From assembly GCF_014253075.1 (NCBI RefSeq), contig NZ_JACLZJ010000001.1, forward strand, positions 620,001 to 684,000: DNA of 64,000 nucleotides, in the 5' to 3' direction. The translations under genes and the position numbers were made by a program. The stretch is from Ochrobactrum sp. CM-21-5 (GTDB lineage Bacteria; Pseudomonadota; Alphaproteobacteria; Rhizobiales; Rhizobiaceae). The notes under the pieces were generated by a model that worked only from the letters and a program-made list of their open reading frames with translations, did no database searches and had not been told where the DNA came from. Position 1 is the first letter of the stretch, and the number at the start of each line of letters is the position of its first letter. Positions 27,081 to 35,540 of this stretch are shown piece by piece.

Positions 27081-28153
27081 GTTCTGGCCTCGACCCGGTT
27101 GCCGTCTCCATCGAAGATATGGAGATGGTGGGGCGGAAAGCTGACCTTGATCGTGCCTTCCGAGCGCAGGGTTTCGCGATCCAGCGTAAAGATCTCGAAC
27201 GGTAGTCCATGCACGCTCAAATGCAGGATGATGCCGAAGCCGGTGGGTTCCACCAGATCGACATTTGCGGCGATACCGTCGGTCGCTTCGATCGTCACAT
27301 GCTCTGGCCGGATACCCAGCGTGGCGCGTGCACCGTGGTCCAGCTGCATCGGCTGGAGAAGCGCGATCCGTGTTCCGTCGGCAAACTGGAGGCAGGGCCC
27401 GTCATCCTGCTCCAGATAGGTGACATCGAGAAAATTCATCGCAGGCGAACCGATGAAGCCCGCCACGAACAGGTTGGCCGGACGGTCGTAAAGATCGAGC
27501 GGGGCACCCACCTGCTGTACCACGCCGCCATGCATTGCCACAATGCGGTCGGCAAGCGTCATCGCCTCGATCTGGTCATGGGTCACATAGATCGACGTTG
27601 CCTTCAGCTCGCTGTGCAGCTTCTTGATCTCGGCGCGCATCTGTTCGCGCAGGCGCGCATCGAGATTGGACAGTGGTTCGTCGAACAGGAAAGCCCTGGG
27701 CTGGCGCACAATGGCGCGGCCCATGGCAACGCGCTGGCGCTGTCCGCCGGAGAGCGCTTTGGGGCGGCGCTCCAGAAGCGGATCCAGACCGAGTTTGCTC
27801 GCGGTCGCCTTGATGGCCGCCGCGATTTTCTCCTTCGATGTTTTGCGCAGGCGCAGGCTGTAGCTCATATTATCGGCGACGCTCATATGCGGATAGAGCG
27901 CATAGGACTGGAACACCATGGCAATGTCGCGGTCCTTCGGCGCCAGCTCGTTGACGCGCTTGCCGCTGATATGTACTTCGCCTGACGTTATGTCCTCAAG
28001 TCCGGCAATCATACGCAGAAGGGTCGATTTTCCGCAGCCGGACGGCCCGACCAGCACGATGAATTCGCCGTCCCTGATTTCAAGGTCGACACCGTGAAGC
28101 ACGGCCAGATCGCCATAGCTTTTGCGGACGGACTGAATATCGATGGAAGCCAT
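27077..28153 (-). CDS. Sugar ABC transporter ATP-binding protein (UgpC/MalK family)
   Basis: A 358-residue ATPase with Walker A GPSGCGKST near residue 38, Q-loop VFQSYALYPHM near 80, signature LSGGQRQR near 135 and Walker B FLFDEPLSNLDA near 155. A C-terminal TOBE-like regulatory domain carries LGIRPEHVTIE near 292, as in MalK/UgpC. It is the last gene of a GntR-lyase-receptor-permease-permease-ATPase operon. It could serve a sugar, polyol or glycerol phosphate; the sequence does not say which. Confidence 0.94.
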   Translation of the reverse strand: MASIDIQSVRKSYGDLAVLHGVDLEIRDGEFIVLVGPSGCGKSTLLRMIAGLEDITSGEVHISGKRVNELAPKDRDIAMVFQSYALYPHMSVADNMSYSLRLRKTSKEKIAAAIKATASKLGLDPLLERRPKALSGGQRQRVAMGRAIVRQPRAFLFDEPLSNLDARLREQMRAEIKKLHSELKATSIYVTHDQIEAMTLADRIVAMHGGVVQQVGAPLDLYDRPANLFVAGFIGSPAMNFLDVTYLEQDDGPCLQFADGTRIALLQPMQLDHGARATLGIRPEHVTIEATDGIAANVDLVEPTGFGIILHLSVHGLPFEIFTLDRETLRSEGTIKVSFPPHHLHIFDGDGNRVEART

Positions 28154-28167
28154 GGGGGATAGTCCTT

Positions 28168-29001
28168 TCAGCCTTTGACCGCACCGGCCGTGAGGCCCTG
28201 CACGAGATAGCGTTGAATGAGGAAGAAGAAGATGCAGGCTGGAATGAGCGCCATCACGCCCGCAGCCATCATCTGTCCGAAATCGACGGAGAATTTTGAC
28301 ACGAAGGTCAGGAGGCCGACGGGGAATGTGGCCGCGTCATTGCCGGAAATGAGCATCAGCGCGAACAAAAGCTCGCTCCATGCCGCGGTGAAAACGAAGC
28401 CGAGAGTTGCTGCAATACCAGGCAGGGTCAGCGGCAGGATGATCTGGCGAAAGGCCATGAACTGCGTCGCGCCATCGATCTTGGCGGCTTCTTCGAGATC
28501 CTTTGGAATGCCGTCGAAAAAGGACTGCATCAGGAAGGTGGCAAAGGGTACGTTGAACGCCGAATAGACGATGATGAGGCCGATCAGGCTGTTGGTAAGA
28601 CCAAGCGGCGCCATGATCTTGTAGATCGGCGCAATCAGCATCACGAGCGGAAACATCTGGGTCAGGAGCATCAGCGCCACGATCCAGTATTTGCCGCGGA
28701 AGTTGAAACGCGAAAGCGCATAGCCTGACAGCGAGGCAAGCAGGGTGACGATGACGGCGGTTGCGCCGGAAACGATCATGCTGTTGCGGAAGAACAGCGG
28801 GAAGGAGCTGTGATTGAGCACGTGGCCGAAATGCTCGAAAGTGGTGCGTGACGGCCAGAGGCGCACGCCTTCGCTGTAGAGAAGATCGTTTGGCGTGACG
28901 GAAACCTTGAGCAGCCAGAACAGCGGAAACAGCGCGAACAGGACATAGAGCAGGATTGCGCCGCGATGCGCACTGAAAAGCATGAGTTTACGCGTCTTCA
29001 T
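28168..29001 (-). CDS. Sugar ABC transporter permease (MalG type)
   Basis: A 277-residue permease with six membrane segments. The EAA loop IPKDLEEAAKIDGATQFMAFRQIILPLTLPGIA is near residues 170-205, and QRYLVQGLTAGAVKG is the typical MalG-type C-terminus. It pairs with the upstream MalF-type permease gene, 4 bases away, and with the ATPase gene 14 bases downstream. Confidence 0.94.
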   Translation of the reverse strand: MKTRKLMLFSAHRGAILLYVLFALFPLFWLLKVSVTPNDLLYSEGVRLWPSRTTFEHFGHVLNHSSFPLFFRNSMIVSGATAVIVTLLASLSGYALSRFNFRGKYWIVALMLLTQMFPLVMLIAPIYKIMAPLGLTNSLIGLIIVYSAFNVPFATFLMQSFFDGIPKDLEEAAKIDGATQFMAFRQIILPLTLPGIAATLGFVFTAAWSELLFALMLISGNDAATFPVGLLTFVSKFSVDFGQMMAAGVMALIPACIFFFLIQRYLVQGLTAGAVKG

Positions 29002-29005
29002 GGGC

Positions 29006-29929
29006 TCAATCCTTGTTCAGAAGCGTCTGGCGCAGAAGCACGATCAGCATCGAATAGACCAGCAGCAATAACAGCAGAACCAGTGCGATGGCCGAGGCAT
29101 AGCCGAAGTCGAGCCGCTTGAAGGCCTGCGTGAAGATGTAGCTGGCGACGATCTGCGTCCGGTCGGCTGGCCCGCCGCCGGTCATCACCACGATCAGGTC
29201 GGCGCTGTTGGCGATCCATACGGTGCGCAGCAGTATGGTGATCGCCATCGTTGGCGCGAGATAGGGCAGGGTGATCGAAACGAAACGCTGCATCGGGCCA
29301 GCGCCATCAATCGAGGCTGCTTCATAAAGGTCGCGCGGAATGGCCTGCAAGGCGGCAAGCATTGTGATGGCGAAGAAGGGTATGCCCCACCAGACGCCGG
29401 CGGTGATGATGCCCCACATCGCCAGATTGGGATCGGACAGAATGTTGTTTGGCTCGTTCATCAGACCAAGCGAATGGAACCAGTGCGGGAGCGGGCCGAT
29501 CACCGGGTTGAACAGCCAGGCCCAGTTGAGGCCAGTGAGAAATGTCGGCACTGCCCAGGGCAGGAAAACCAGCGCCTGCGCAATGCCGCGACCAGCGAAA
29601 GGCTTATCGAGAAGAAGCGCAAGGACAAGCCCGAAAAGGAACTGCAGGAGGACCGAGCCGCCAGTCCACCAGAGCGTGTTTTTCAAGGCGCGGTAAAAGG
29701 CCTTGTCGTCGGCAAGCGTGCTGAAATGGTCCAGTCCGACGAAGCCACCGGAAAAAGGATTGAGCAGCTGGATATCGCGGAAAGCGTAGGAAATGCCCAG
29801 TATGAGGGGCACCAGCATGATTGCGCCGATGAGGATCAGCGTCGGTGCGCTGTAGAGATAGGGTTCCGACGCATGGGCAAGACGTTGCAGAAAGCTGCGC
29901 CTGTCCTGAAGGGGGATAGTGGTGTTCAT
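29006..29929 (-). CDS. Sugar ABC transporter permease (MalF type)
   Basis: A 307-residue permease. The start at 29929 (MNTTIPLQDRRS) follows GGGAAAGCGAG; an in-frame ATG at 29944 has no ribosome site. It has six membrane segments and the EAA loop IPRDLYEAASIDGAGPMQRFVSITLPYLAPTM near 205-235, followed by VMTGGGPADRTQ, typical of MalF/UgpA proteins. It forms the pore with the MalG-type partner. Confidence 0.93.
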   Translation of the reverse strand: MNTTIPLQDRRSFLQRLAHASEPYLYSAPTLILIGAIMLVPLILGISYAFRDIQLLNPFSGGFVGLDHFSTLADDKAFYRALKNTLWWTGGSVLLQFLFGLVLALLLDKPFAGRGIAQALVFLPWAVPTFLTGLNWAWLFNPVIGPLPHWFHSLGLMNEPNNILSDPNLAMWGIITAGVWWGIPFFAITMLAALQAIPRDLYEAASIDGAGPMQRFVSITLPYLAPTMAITILLRTVWIANSADLIVVMTGGGPADRTQIVASYIFTQAFKRLDFGYASAIALVLLLLLLVYSMLIVLLRQTLLNKD

Positions 29930-30056
29930 CACTCGCTTTCCCATTGAAGCGTTCTGCAGCTGGCGGCTGCAATTGGTGTCGCACGAATGCAACCAGAGAA
30001 GAGGATATGGGCGCGGTCGATGAACCGCGCCTCATGAATCGAGCTTTTGCACGCGG

Positions 30057-31316
30057 TTATTTTTTGGCGAGGAATTTCTGCTGCGCCTTGGTCAGATACT
30101 CGGCCCACTGGTTTGCCAGTTCTTCCGGCGTGATTTCGCCGAGCAGGGCTTCTTGCGAGGTTTTGATGACGAGCGAGTCCTTGAAGAAGGCGAATTCTTC
30201 CAGATAGGTCGGCATGACGGTCGGGGTGACGTCCTTGTCGGAAAGCTCGTCGAACCAGCCCTTGAACTGCGCGCCACTATAGAACGGATCGTTCTGTGCG
30301 GATTTCAGAACAGGCAGGGCGCCGGTGCGCTTGTTCCAGGCGACATTGCCTTCCGGGCCTTCGAGCGTCGCGATCAGCTTCCAGGCTAGATCCTTGTTTT
30401 TGCTGGCGCTCATCATCGACCAGCCTGCGAAACCGATGGTGGGGAAGGCTTTGCCGTCCGGTCCCTTCGGCATGACGGTGACACCGAAATCCTCTGGTTT
30501 CATGCGTTCGGCAATGGCGATCAGCGCATCCGGGTCCTGATTGAGGAAAGCGCAGGTGCCGCTATAAAAACCGGCGACGGTTTCGTTGAAGCCCCAGTTC
30601 ACGCTGTCCTTCGGTGCAAGGCCGTTCTTATATAGATCGACGACCCAGGTAATGCCCTTCTTCCAGCCTTCGCTGTTCATGGTCGAGGTGCCATCTTCGT
30701 TGAAGAAGGTGTTGGAACCGGCCATCGATGCGCCGAATATCACCCAGCTGTTGAGGCCACCCGCCCCGCCGCGCAGGCAGTAGCCGGACTTGCCGGGCAG
30801 GGCGGAAATCTTCCTGGAAGCCTCGACAAATTCATCCATGGTCTTCGGCGGTTCGGAGACGCCCGCTTCCGACAGCAGCTTCTTATTGTAGAACATCGCG
30901 TTCAGATAGAAGCCGTAAGGCAGCATATAGGCCGTGTCCTTGACGCTGCGGCCCAGTTCCAGCGCTCGCTCGGTCAGGTCCGGCGTGGTCTGCCATTCCT
31001 TCAGATAAGGTTCTAGGCTTTCCAGCATGCCGTTATTGGCATAGAGCGACACCCATGTGTCCGGCATTTCCATGACGTCAGGAATTTCGCCCGAGGAAAC
31101 CATCGTCGCGAATTTCTGGAAGGATTCTCCCCATGGCAGCGAAATGATCTCCACTTTCGTGCCGGGATTGGCTTCCTCGAATTTGGCAACGATGGACTTC
31201 AGCGTCTCGGTGCGTTCCGGGCTAGTGATGACTTCCACTAGCTTCAAAGTAGTGTCAGCGAGCGCCGTGCCACTCATCAGCATGGCGGCGAATGCGGTAG
31301 CAATCAGTTTTTTCAT
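30057..31316 (-). CDS. Sugar ABC transporter substrate-binding protein (family 1)
   Basis: A 419-residue periplasmic receptor with a Sec signal (MKKLIATAFAAMLMSGTALA) and an extracellular solute-binding family 1 fold. FEEANPGTKVEIISLPWGESFQKFATMVSSGEIPDV (about residues 47-82, read in segments) and GWSMMSASKNKDLAWKLI near 318 are characteristic. It sits between the PLP lyase gene and the permeases. A receptor for sugars or polyols is usual in this family, yet the operon's only enzyme is a cystathionine-lyase-like protein, so the ligand is uncertain. Confidence 0.92.
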   Translation of the reverse strand: MKKLIATAFAAMLMSGTALADTTLKLVEVITSPERTETLKSIVAKFEEANPGTKVEIISLPWGESFQKFATMVSSGEIPDVMEMPDTWVSLYANNGMLESLEPYLKEWQTTPDLTERALELGRSVKDTAYMLPYGFYLNAMFYNKKLLSEAGVSEPPKTMDEFVEASRKISALPGKSGYCLRGGAGGLNSWVIFGASMAGSNTFFNEDGTSTMNSEGWKKGITWVVDLYKNGLAPKDSVNWGFNETVAGFYSGTCAFLNQDPDALIAIAERMKPEDFGVTVMPKGPDGKAFPTIGFAGWSMMSASKNKDLAWKLIATLEGPEGNVAWNKRTGALPVLKSAQNDPFYSGAQFKGWFDELSDKDVTPTVMPTYLEEFAFFKDSLVIKTSQEALLGEITPEELANQWAEYLTKAQQKFLAKK

Positions 31317-31349
31317 TTCCGTTCCCCTTATATTTTCAGACGGTTTACT

Positions 31350-32519
31350 TCATGCAGTTGAGGCGGCGAGCGCCGCTTCAATATCTCGCCACAAGGCTTC
31401 CGTGCCTTCGAGCCCGACATGCAGCCGGACCGAGCGCGGATCGATGCCGAATGTGTGGGCAGAATTGGGCTGCGCTCTTTGTTGCAGCACCACTTCGCCG
31501 GGCACGATCAGGCTTTCATGTCCGCCCCAGCTCACACCCAGCTTGAAAAGCTGCAGGTGATTGCAGAATGTGCGAATGTTCACATGGTCCCGGAAAATCA
31601 CCGAGAAGAGGCCCGATGTGCCGTTCAAGCCCGCGGGCAGGCGGTTGGCGAGCGCTGGATGGCAGACGGTCTCGACCATTTCGAGCGCCTGAAGGCGCTT
31701 GGCGATCTCTAGCGCCGATGCCTCATGCGCTTTCATGCGTGTCGGCAGCGTGCGCATGCCGCGAATGAGCAGCCAGGCATCGAATGGTGACAGCTTGCCG
31801 CCGAGATAGGGGTAGGTTTCGGCACGGATCATGTCGATGAGCGCTTTCGAGCCAGTGACCACCCCGGCCACCACATCGCTGTGGCCGCCCAGATATTTCG
31901 ATGCTGAATGTACGACGAGATCGACGCCAAGTGTCAGCGGACGCTGGAAGACCGGGCTTGCCCAGCTATTGTCGATGATGCTGATGACGCCAAACCGTTT
32001 GGCAAGTGCCGCCAGCGCGCCGACATCGTGGGTTTCCATGACCCAGCTCGTCGGGCTTTCCATATAGAACAGCTTTGCGCCGGGCAGGGCTTTTGCAACC
32101 GCTTCCTCGTCGCGACCGTCAACATAATCCACCTCGATCCGCATGCGCTTCAGAATGGTACCGAACAGGCGAAAGGCGTCAGGATAGACATGGCGCACTG
32201 CAACAATGCGGTCGCCTGGTTGCACGAAAGCCAGCACACTGGATGAGATTGCCGCCATGCCGCTTGCAAAACCCAGCGCATCCTCGCCGCCTTCGAGTTT
32301 CGCCAGCATGTCTTCGAATGCGCGTACGGTCGGGTTGAGACCGCGCGTATAGATCGGTCGCACCTTTTCGCCGCGGTAGGAGGCGACCATGTCGTCATAG
32401 CTCGGGAAGGTGAAAAGCGAAGTCTGAACAATGGGCGGAACCACGGCATCGAATGCATTGGCCTCGTCATGGGCAACCGTCAGCGCGGCAAATTCGATCG
32501 CGTCCATCGCGTCAGTCAT
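31350..32519 (-). CDS. Trans-sulfuration family PLP-dependent enzyme (cystathionine beta-lyase-like)
   Basis: A 389-residue fold-type I PLP enzyme of the Cys/Met metabolism family. Landmarks are YTRGLNPTVRAFEDMLAKLEGG near residues 56-77, the PLP-binding Asp in SIIDNSWASPVFQRP near 185, and the Schiff-base Lys in VVHSASKYLGGHSD near 207. A substrate-binding Arg lies in the C-terminal DPRSVRLHVGLEG. It likely carries out beta- or gamma-elimination on a sulfur amino acid or an analogue. It overlaps the GntR gene by 4 bases and is followed by a sugar-type ABC importer, which is an unusual partnership. Confidence 0.9.
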   Translation of the reverse strand: MTDAMDAIEFAALTVAHDEANAFDAVVPPIVQTSLFTFPSYDDMVASYRGEKVRPIYTRGLNPTVRAFEDMLAKLEGGEDALGFASGMAAISSSVLAFVQPGDRIVAVRHVYPDAFRLFGTILKRMRIEVDYVDGRDEEAVAKALPGAKLFYMESPTSWVMETHDVGALAALAKRFGVISIIDNSWASPVFQRPLTLGVDLVVHSASKYLGGHSDVVAGVVTGSKALIDMIRAETYPYLGGKLSPFDAWLLIRGMRTLPTRMKAHEASALEIAKRLQALEMVETVCHPALANRLPAGLNGTSGLFSVIFRDHVNIRTFCNHLQLFKLGVSWGGHESLIVPGEVVLQQRAQPNSAHTFGIDPRSVRLHVGLEGTEALWRDIEAALAASTA

Positions 32520-33232
32520 TTGGACATTTCCTTGATGTCTTCCTCGACGATATCGAGAATCTTGAGTGTTTCCTGCCGTGCGACCTCAGGGTCCTGAGCC
32601 ACGATGGCGTTGAAGAGCGTGCGGTGAAACGGAAAGGTCCGCCGCGCAAAGTCGATCCGTTCGAAGGGGTGATCCCAGAAACGCAGGAACGCTTCGCGCA
32701 TCTGTTCGAGCAATTGCCTGAAAAGCGGGTTGTGGGTTGCGTCATAGATGGCAAGGTGAAAAGCCAGATCTTCCGGGCCGGATGTGCCTTCGGCAATGTG
32801 AACGCGCTCCATTTCATCGAGATTGCGTTCAATGACGACCAGATCGTCTCGCGTGCGTTTGCGTGCTGCAACCATGCTGGCCTCGGCCTCGATGCCGCGC
32901 CGCACTTCGAGCGATTGCAGCAATACGTCACGCAATTGCGCGGAATCGAAGGAAAGCGGCATATGGACCGTTGCAGCCGAGATCGGTTTGAGCAGATAGG
33001 TACCGCTGCCCTTGCGGGCCTCGATGACACCGAGTGCCTGAAAATGACGGATTGCCTCGCGGATGGTCGAGCGTCCGACGGCCAGAGCCGCCATCAGTTC
33101 ACGCTCCGCGGGTAGACGGTCGCCTGCCTGAAGCTTGGCCGTTGCGATGTAATTGGCGAGAGCGTCGGTGACTTGCCGGGCACGATCCATCGGCGGTAAT
33201 GGCGCAATCTGCAGCAGCCTGCCATCTTTCAT
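32516..33232 (-). CDS. GntR-family regulator, FCD subfamily
   Basis: A 238-residue protein with an N-terminal wHTH (about residues 18-85, ALAVGRSTIREAIRHFQALGVIEARKGSG read in segments) and a C-terminal FCD domain with LAFHLAIYDATHNPLF near 152 and FHRTLFNAI near 202. It is the first gene of the lyase-ABC operon and overlaps the lyase gene (ATGA), so it is probably autoregulated and controls the transporter. ATTGGT occurs twice in its upstream gap (33296-33301 and 33308-33313), a plausible FCD-type half-site. Its ligand is unknown. Confidence 0.9.
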   Translation of the reverse strand: MKDGRLLQIAPLPPMDRARQVTDALANYIATAKLQAGDRLPAERELMAALAVGRSTIREAIRHFQALGVIEARKGSGTYLLKPISAATVHMPLSFDSAQLRDVLLQSLEVRRGIEAEASMVAARKRTRDDLVVIERNLDEMERVHIAEGTSGPEDLAFHLAIYDATHNPLFRQLLEQMREAFLRFWDHPFERIDFARRTFPFHRTLFNAIVAQDPEVARQETLKILDIVEEDIKEMSK

Positions 33233-33491
33233 TGGCCGTCTTCCTCCTTCAGTGCCTCCAGCGTAGAGGAGGCCGTCTGTCAGCCCGGTTCCCTTATTGG
33301 TTCTTAAATTGGTCTGACATCAGAGTAATATGAAGGCAAAATGACGTCTGTCAAGCAGTGTCTATTTGCACGTGAATGGCTCCTTTGCGTGTGCATGTTT
33401 TTCCGATTGCGCTGAAGCGGATGAGCACCTATCAATTCCGCCAATGGGGAAATGAGGCCGCGTGGACAACGTGCCCGGGAGTGAGGATTTC

Positions 33492-34520
33492 ATGCAATTC
33501 AAAGCATCCGAAAAGCGGCTGCTTGGTCACACCGGCCTTTCCGTAACCGCATTGGGGCTTGGAACCGCTCCGCTCGGCGGGCTCTATGAGCCGGTATCGC
33601 GTGCGGATGCCGAAGGTCTTCTGGAAGCGGGATGGGAAAGTGGTATTCGCTATTTCGACACCGCGCCGATGTATGGCAATGGCCGTAGCGAGCATTTTCT
33701 GGGCGATATGCTGCGAGAAAAGGACGAGACTTTTATCATCTCCACCAAGGTCGGTCGCCTGATGACGACCCAACGTACCGGGCGCAAACTGCCGCCAGCG
33801 CCGCCGAAGAACCCGCTTGATCCGGGCTGGTGGAACGGGCTCGATTTTCGTGAGCTGTTCGACTACAGCTATGACGGTATCATGCGCAGTTTCGATGACA
33901 GCCAGCAGCGTCTCGGCTCCCCCGATATCGACCTGCTCTATGTCCATGATATCGGTCGCGTCACTCATACCGACCTGCACGACCATCATTGGGGTGCGCT
34001 GACCAAGGGCGGCGGTTTTCGCGCACTGACCGAACTACGCGATGCAGGCGACATCGCAGGCTTCGGCCTCGGTGTGAACGAGTGGCAGGCCATTCGTGAC
34101 GCGCTGGAGGAGGCGGATCTCGATTGCTCGCTTCTGGCCGGTCGTTATTCGTTGCTCGATCAGGACGCGGAGAAGGAATTCCTGCCGCTTGTGCAAAAGC
34201 GCGGCATGGCGCTGGTTGTTGCCGGTGTTTTCAATTCAGGAATTCTGGCGTCGCCCAAAGGCGGTCAGCAGAAGTACGACTATGCCGATGCGCCTGCTGA
34301 AATCATCGCGCGCACCAATCGTCTGCACGGTATCTGTGATCAATTTAGCGTTCCGCTTGCGGCTGCTGCAGTCCAGTTTCCGATGATGCACCCGGCTGTC
34401 AGTTCCATTCTGGTCGGTGCGCGCACCCCTGGACAGATCCGCACCAATGTGGGCTGGTTCGAGAGGCCAATTCCCGACGAGCTTTGGCAGACATTGCGCG
34501 ATGAAGGTCTCATTTGCTGA
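33492..34520 (+). CDS. Aldo/keto reductase (L-fucose / pyridoxal dehydrogenase-like)
   Basis: A 342-residue AKR-fold protein. The catalytic tetrad is Asp and Tyr in YFDTAPMYGNGRSE near residues 54-60, Lys in ISTKVGR near 87 and His in LLYVHDIGR near 155. The long insert around PPKNPLDPGWWNGLDFRELFDYSY is typical of D-threo-aldose/L-fucose and pyridoxal 4-dehydrogenases. The start at 33492 (MQFKASEKR) fits the family N-terminus, with GAGG upstream; a GTG at 33462 is possible. It is followed after 2 bases by a PfkB kinase gene, suggesting oxidation of a free sugar or sugar alcohol in a catabolic route. Confidence 0.88.
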   Translation: MQFKASEKRLLGHTGLSVTALGLGTAPLGGLYEPVSRADAEGLLEAGWESGIRYFDTAPMYGNGRSEHFLGDMLREKDETFIISTKVGRLMTTQRTGRKLPPAPPKNPLDPGWWNGLDFRELFDYSYDGIMRSFDDSQQRLGSPDIDLLYVHDIGRVTHTDLHDHHWGALTKGGGFRALTELRDAGDIAGFGLGVNEWQAIRDALEEADLDCSLLAGRYSLLDQDAEKEFLPLVQKRGMALVVAGVFNSGILASPKGGQQKYDYADAPAEIIARTNRLHGICDQFSVPLAAAAVQFPMMHPAVSSILVGARTPGQIRTNVGWFERPIPDELWQTLRDEGLIC

Positions 34521-34522
34521 TC

Positions 34523-35455
34523 ATGACCAAGATTCTTTGTGTCGGTGCCCTGACCATGGACACCATTTTCCGCCTTGATGCACTGCCCGGACAGGCCGGA
34601 AAATTTCTGCCTCGCGAAGCCGTCGAGATCGCGGCCGGAATGGCCTCAAGTGCCGCTGCAGCCATTACCCGGCTGGGCGGGGAAACGGCCCTGTGGGCTT
34701 CGGCGGGTCAAGACGCGGTCGGTGACCGGGCGATCGCCGAATTGCAGGCGGAAGGGATCGATTGCTCTCATATCCGGTGCGTGGAAGGCGCACGGACGGC
34801 GTTTTCTTCCATTCTCGTAGATCCGTTGGGCGAACGGATCATCGTGCCATTTTATGACCCGAAACTTGCAAAGCCGTCCGACAGCGTGCCGCCCATTGCA
34901 GTAGCAGGCTTTGCCGCTGTTTTGGTCGATGTGCGTTGGCCATGGGCGGCGGAAACTGCCCTGAAAGCCGCCCGCCTAGCCGGTATCCCGGCTATTCTCG
35001 ATGCGGATACGGCGCCTGTTGAATTGCTCGAAAGGCTTATGCCGCTCGCAACGCATATCGTGGCGTCCGAGCCAGCCGCAATCAGCGTGGCAGGAACTGT
35101 CGATATGCGTGCCTGCGTTCGCATTCTCAGTGGCCGCTATGATGTTTTCACTGCAGTTACTGCCGGATCGGACGGCTGCTACTGGGCGGACGGCGCTGGT
35201 GAGCCTGTTCAGCACGTCGAGGGTTTTCGTGTCGAAGCCGTGGATACGCTTGCCGCAGGTGATGTCTTCCATGGGGCTTTCGCTTTGGGATTGGTCGAAG
35301 GCGGCTCCATGGGCGACATTATCCGCTTTGCCAATGCGGCAGCTGCCCTCAAATGCGCCCGCTTTGGCGGACGCGCCGGTTCGCCGAGTCGCACGGACGT
35401 TCTTGCCTTCATGGAAGGCGGTAAAATTCCGACCCGATACCCCTCTCAAAAATGA
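34523..35455 (+). CDS. PfkB-family carbohydrate kinase
   Basis: A 310-residue ribokinase-like protein. The N-terminal substrate loop GMASSAAAAITRLGG is near residues 37-51 (Gly-Gly-Asn of ribokinase is altered). The C-terminal PfkB signature DTLAAGDVFHGAFALG is near 240 with the catalytic Asp in AAGD. The start ATG at 34523 is 2 bases past the aldo/keto reductase stop. It phosphorylates a sugar or keto-sugar-acid; the divergent substrate loop means ribose or fructose should not be assumed. Confidence 0.9.
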   Translation: MTKILCVGALTMDTIFRLDALPGQAGKFLPREAVEIAAGMASSAAAAITRLGGETALWASAGQDAVGDRAIAELQAEGIDCSHIRCVEGARTAFSSILVDPLGERIIVPFYDPKLAKPSDSVPPIAVAGFAAVLVDVRWPWAAETALKAARLAGIPAILDADTAPVELLERLMPLATHIVASEPAAISVAGTVDMRACVRILSGRYDVFTAVTAGSDGCYWADGAGEPVQHVEGFRVEAVDTLAAGDVFHGAFALGLVEGGSMGDIIRFANAAAALKCARFGGRAGSPSRTDVLAFMEGGKIPTRYPSQK

Positions 35456-35486
35456 TCGAGTAAACGCTAAGTACAAATTGATGCTT

Positions 35487-35502
35487 TACTAACATGTTAG
35501 TA
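35487..35502. promoter_or_regulatory. Perfect 16-bp palindrome, candidate operator for the third GntR
   Basis: TACTAACATGTTAGTA is a perfect palindrome 38 bases upstream of the proposed TTG start of the lyase gene, and 31 bases after the PfkB stop. Its form (A/T-rich, central CATG) and position suit an FCD-type GntR site controlling the lyase-gntR-ABC operon. An in-frame ATG begins at the palindrome's last base and is judged not to be the start. Confidence 0.6.
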
Positions 35503-35540
35503 TGTGTCAGCTTAAAGTTCATTCTTGGGAGGAGACGGCT

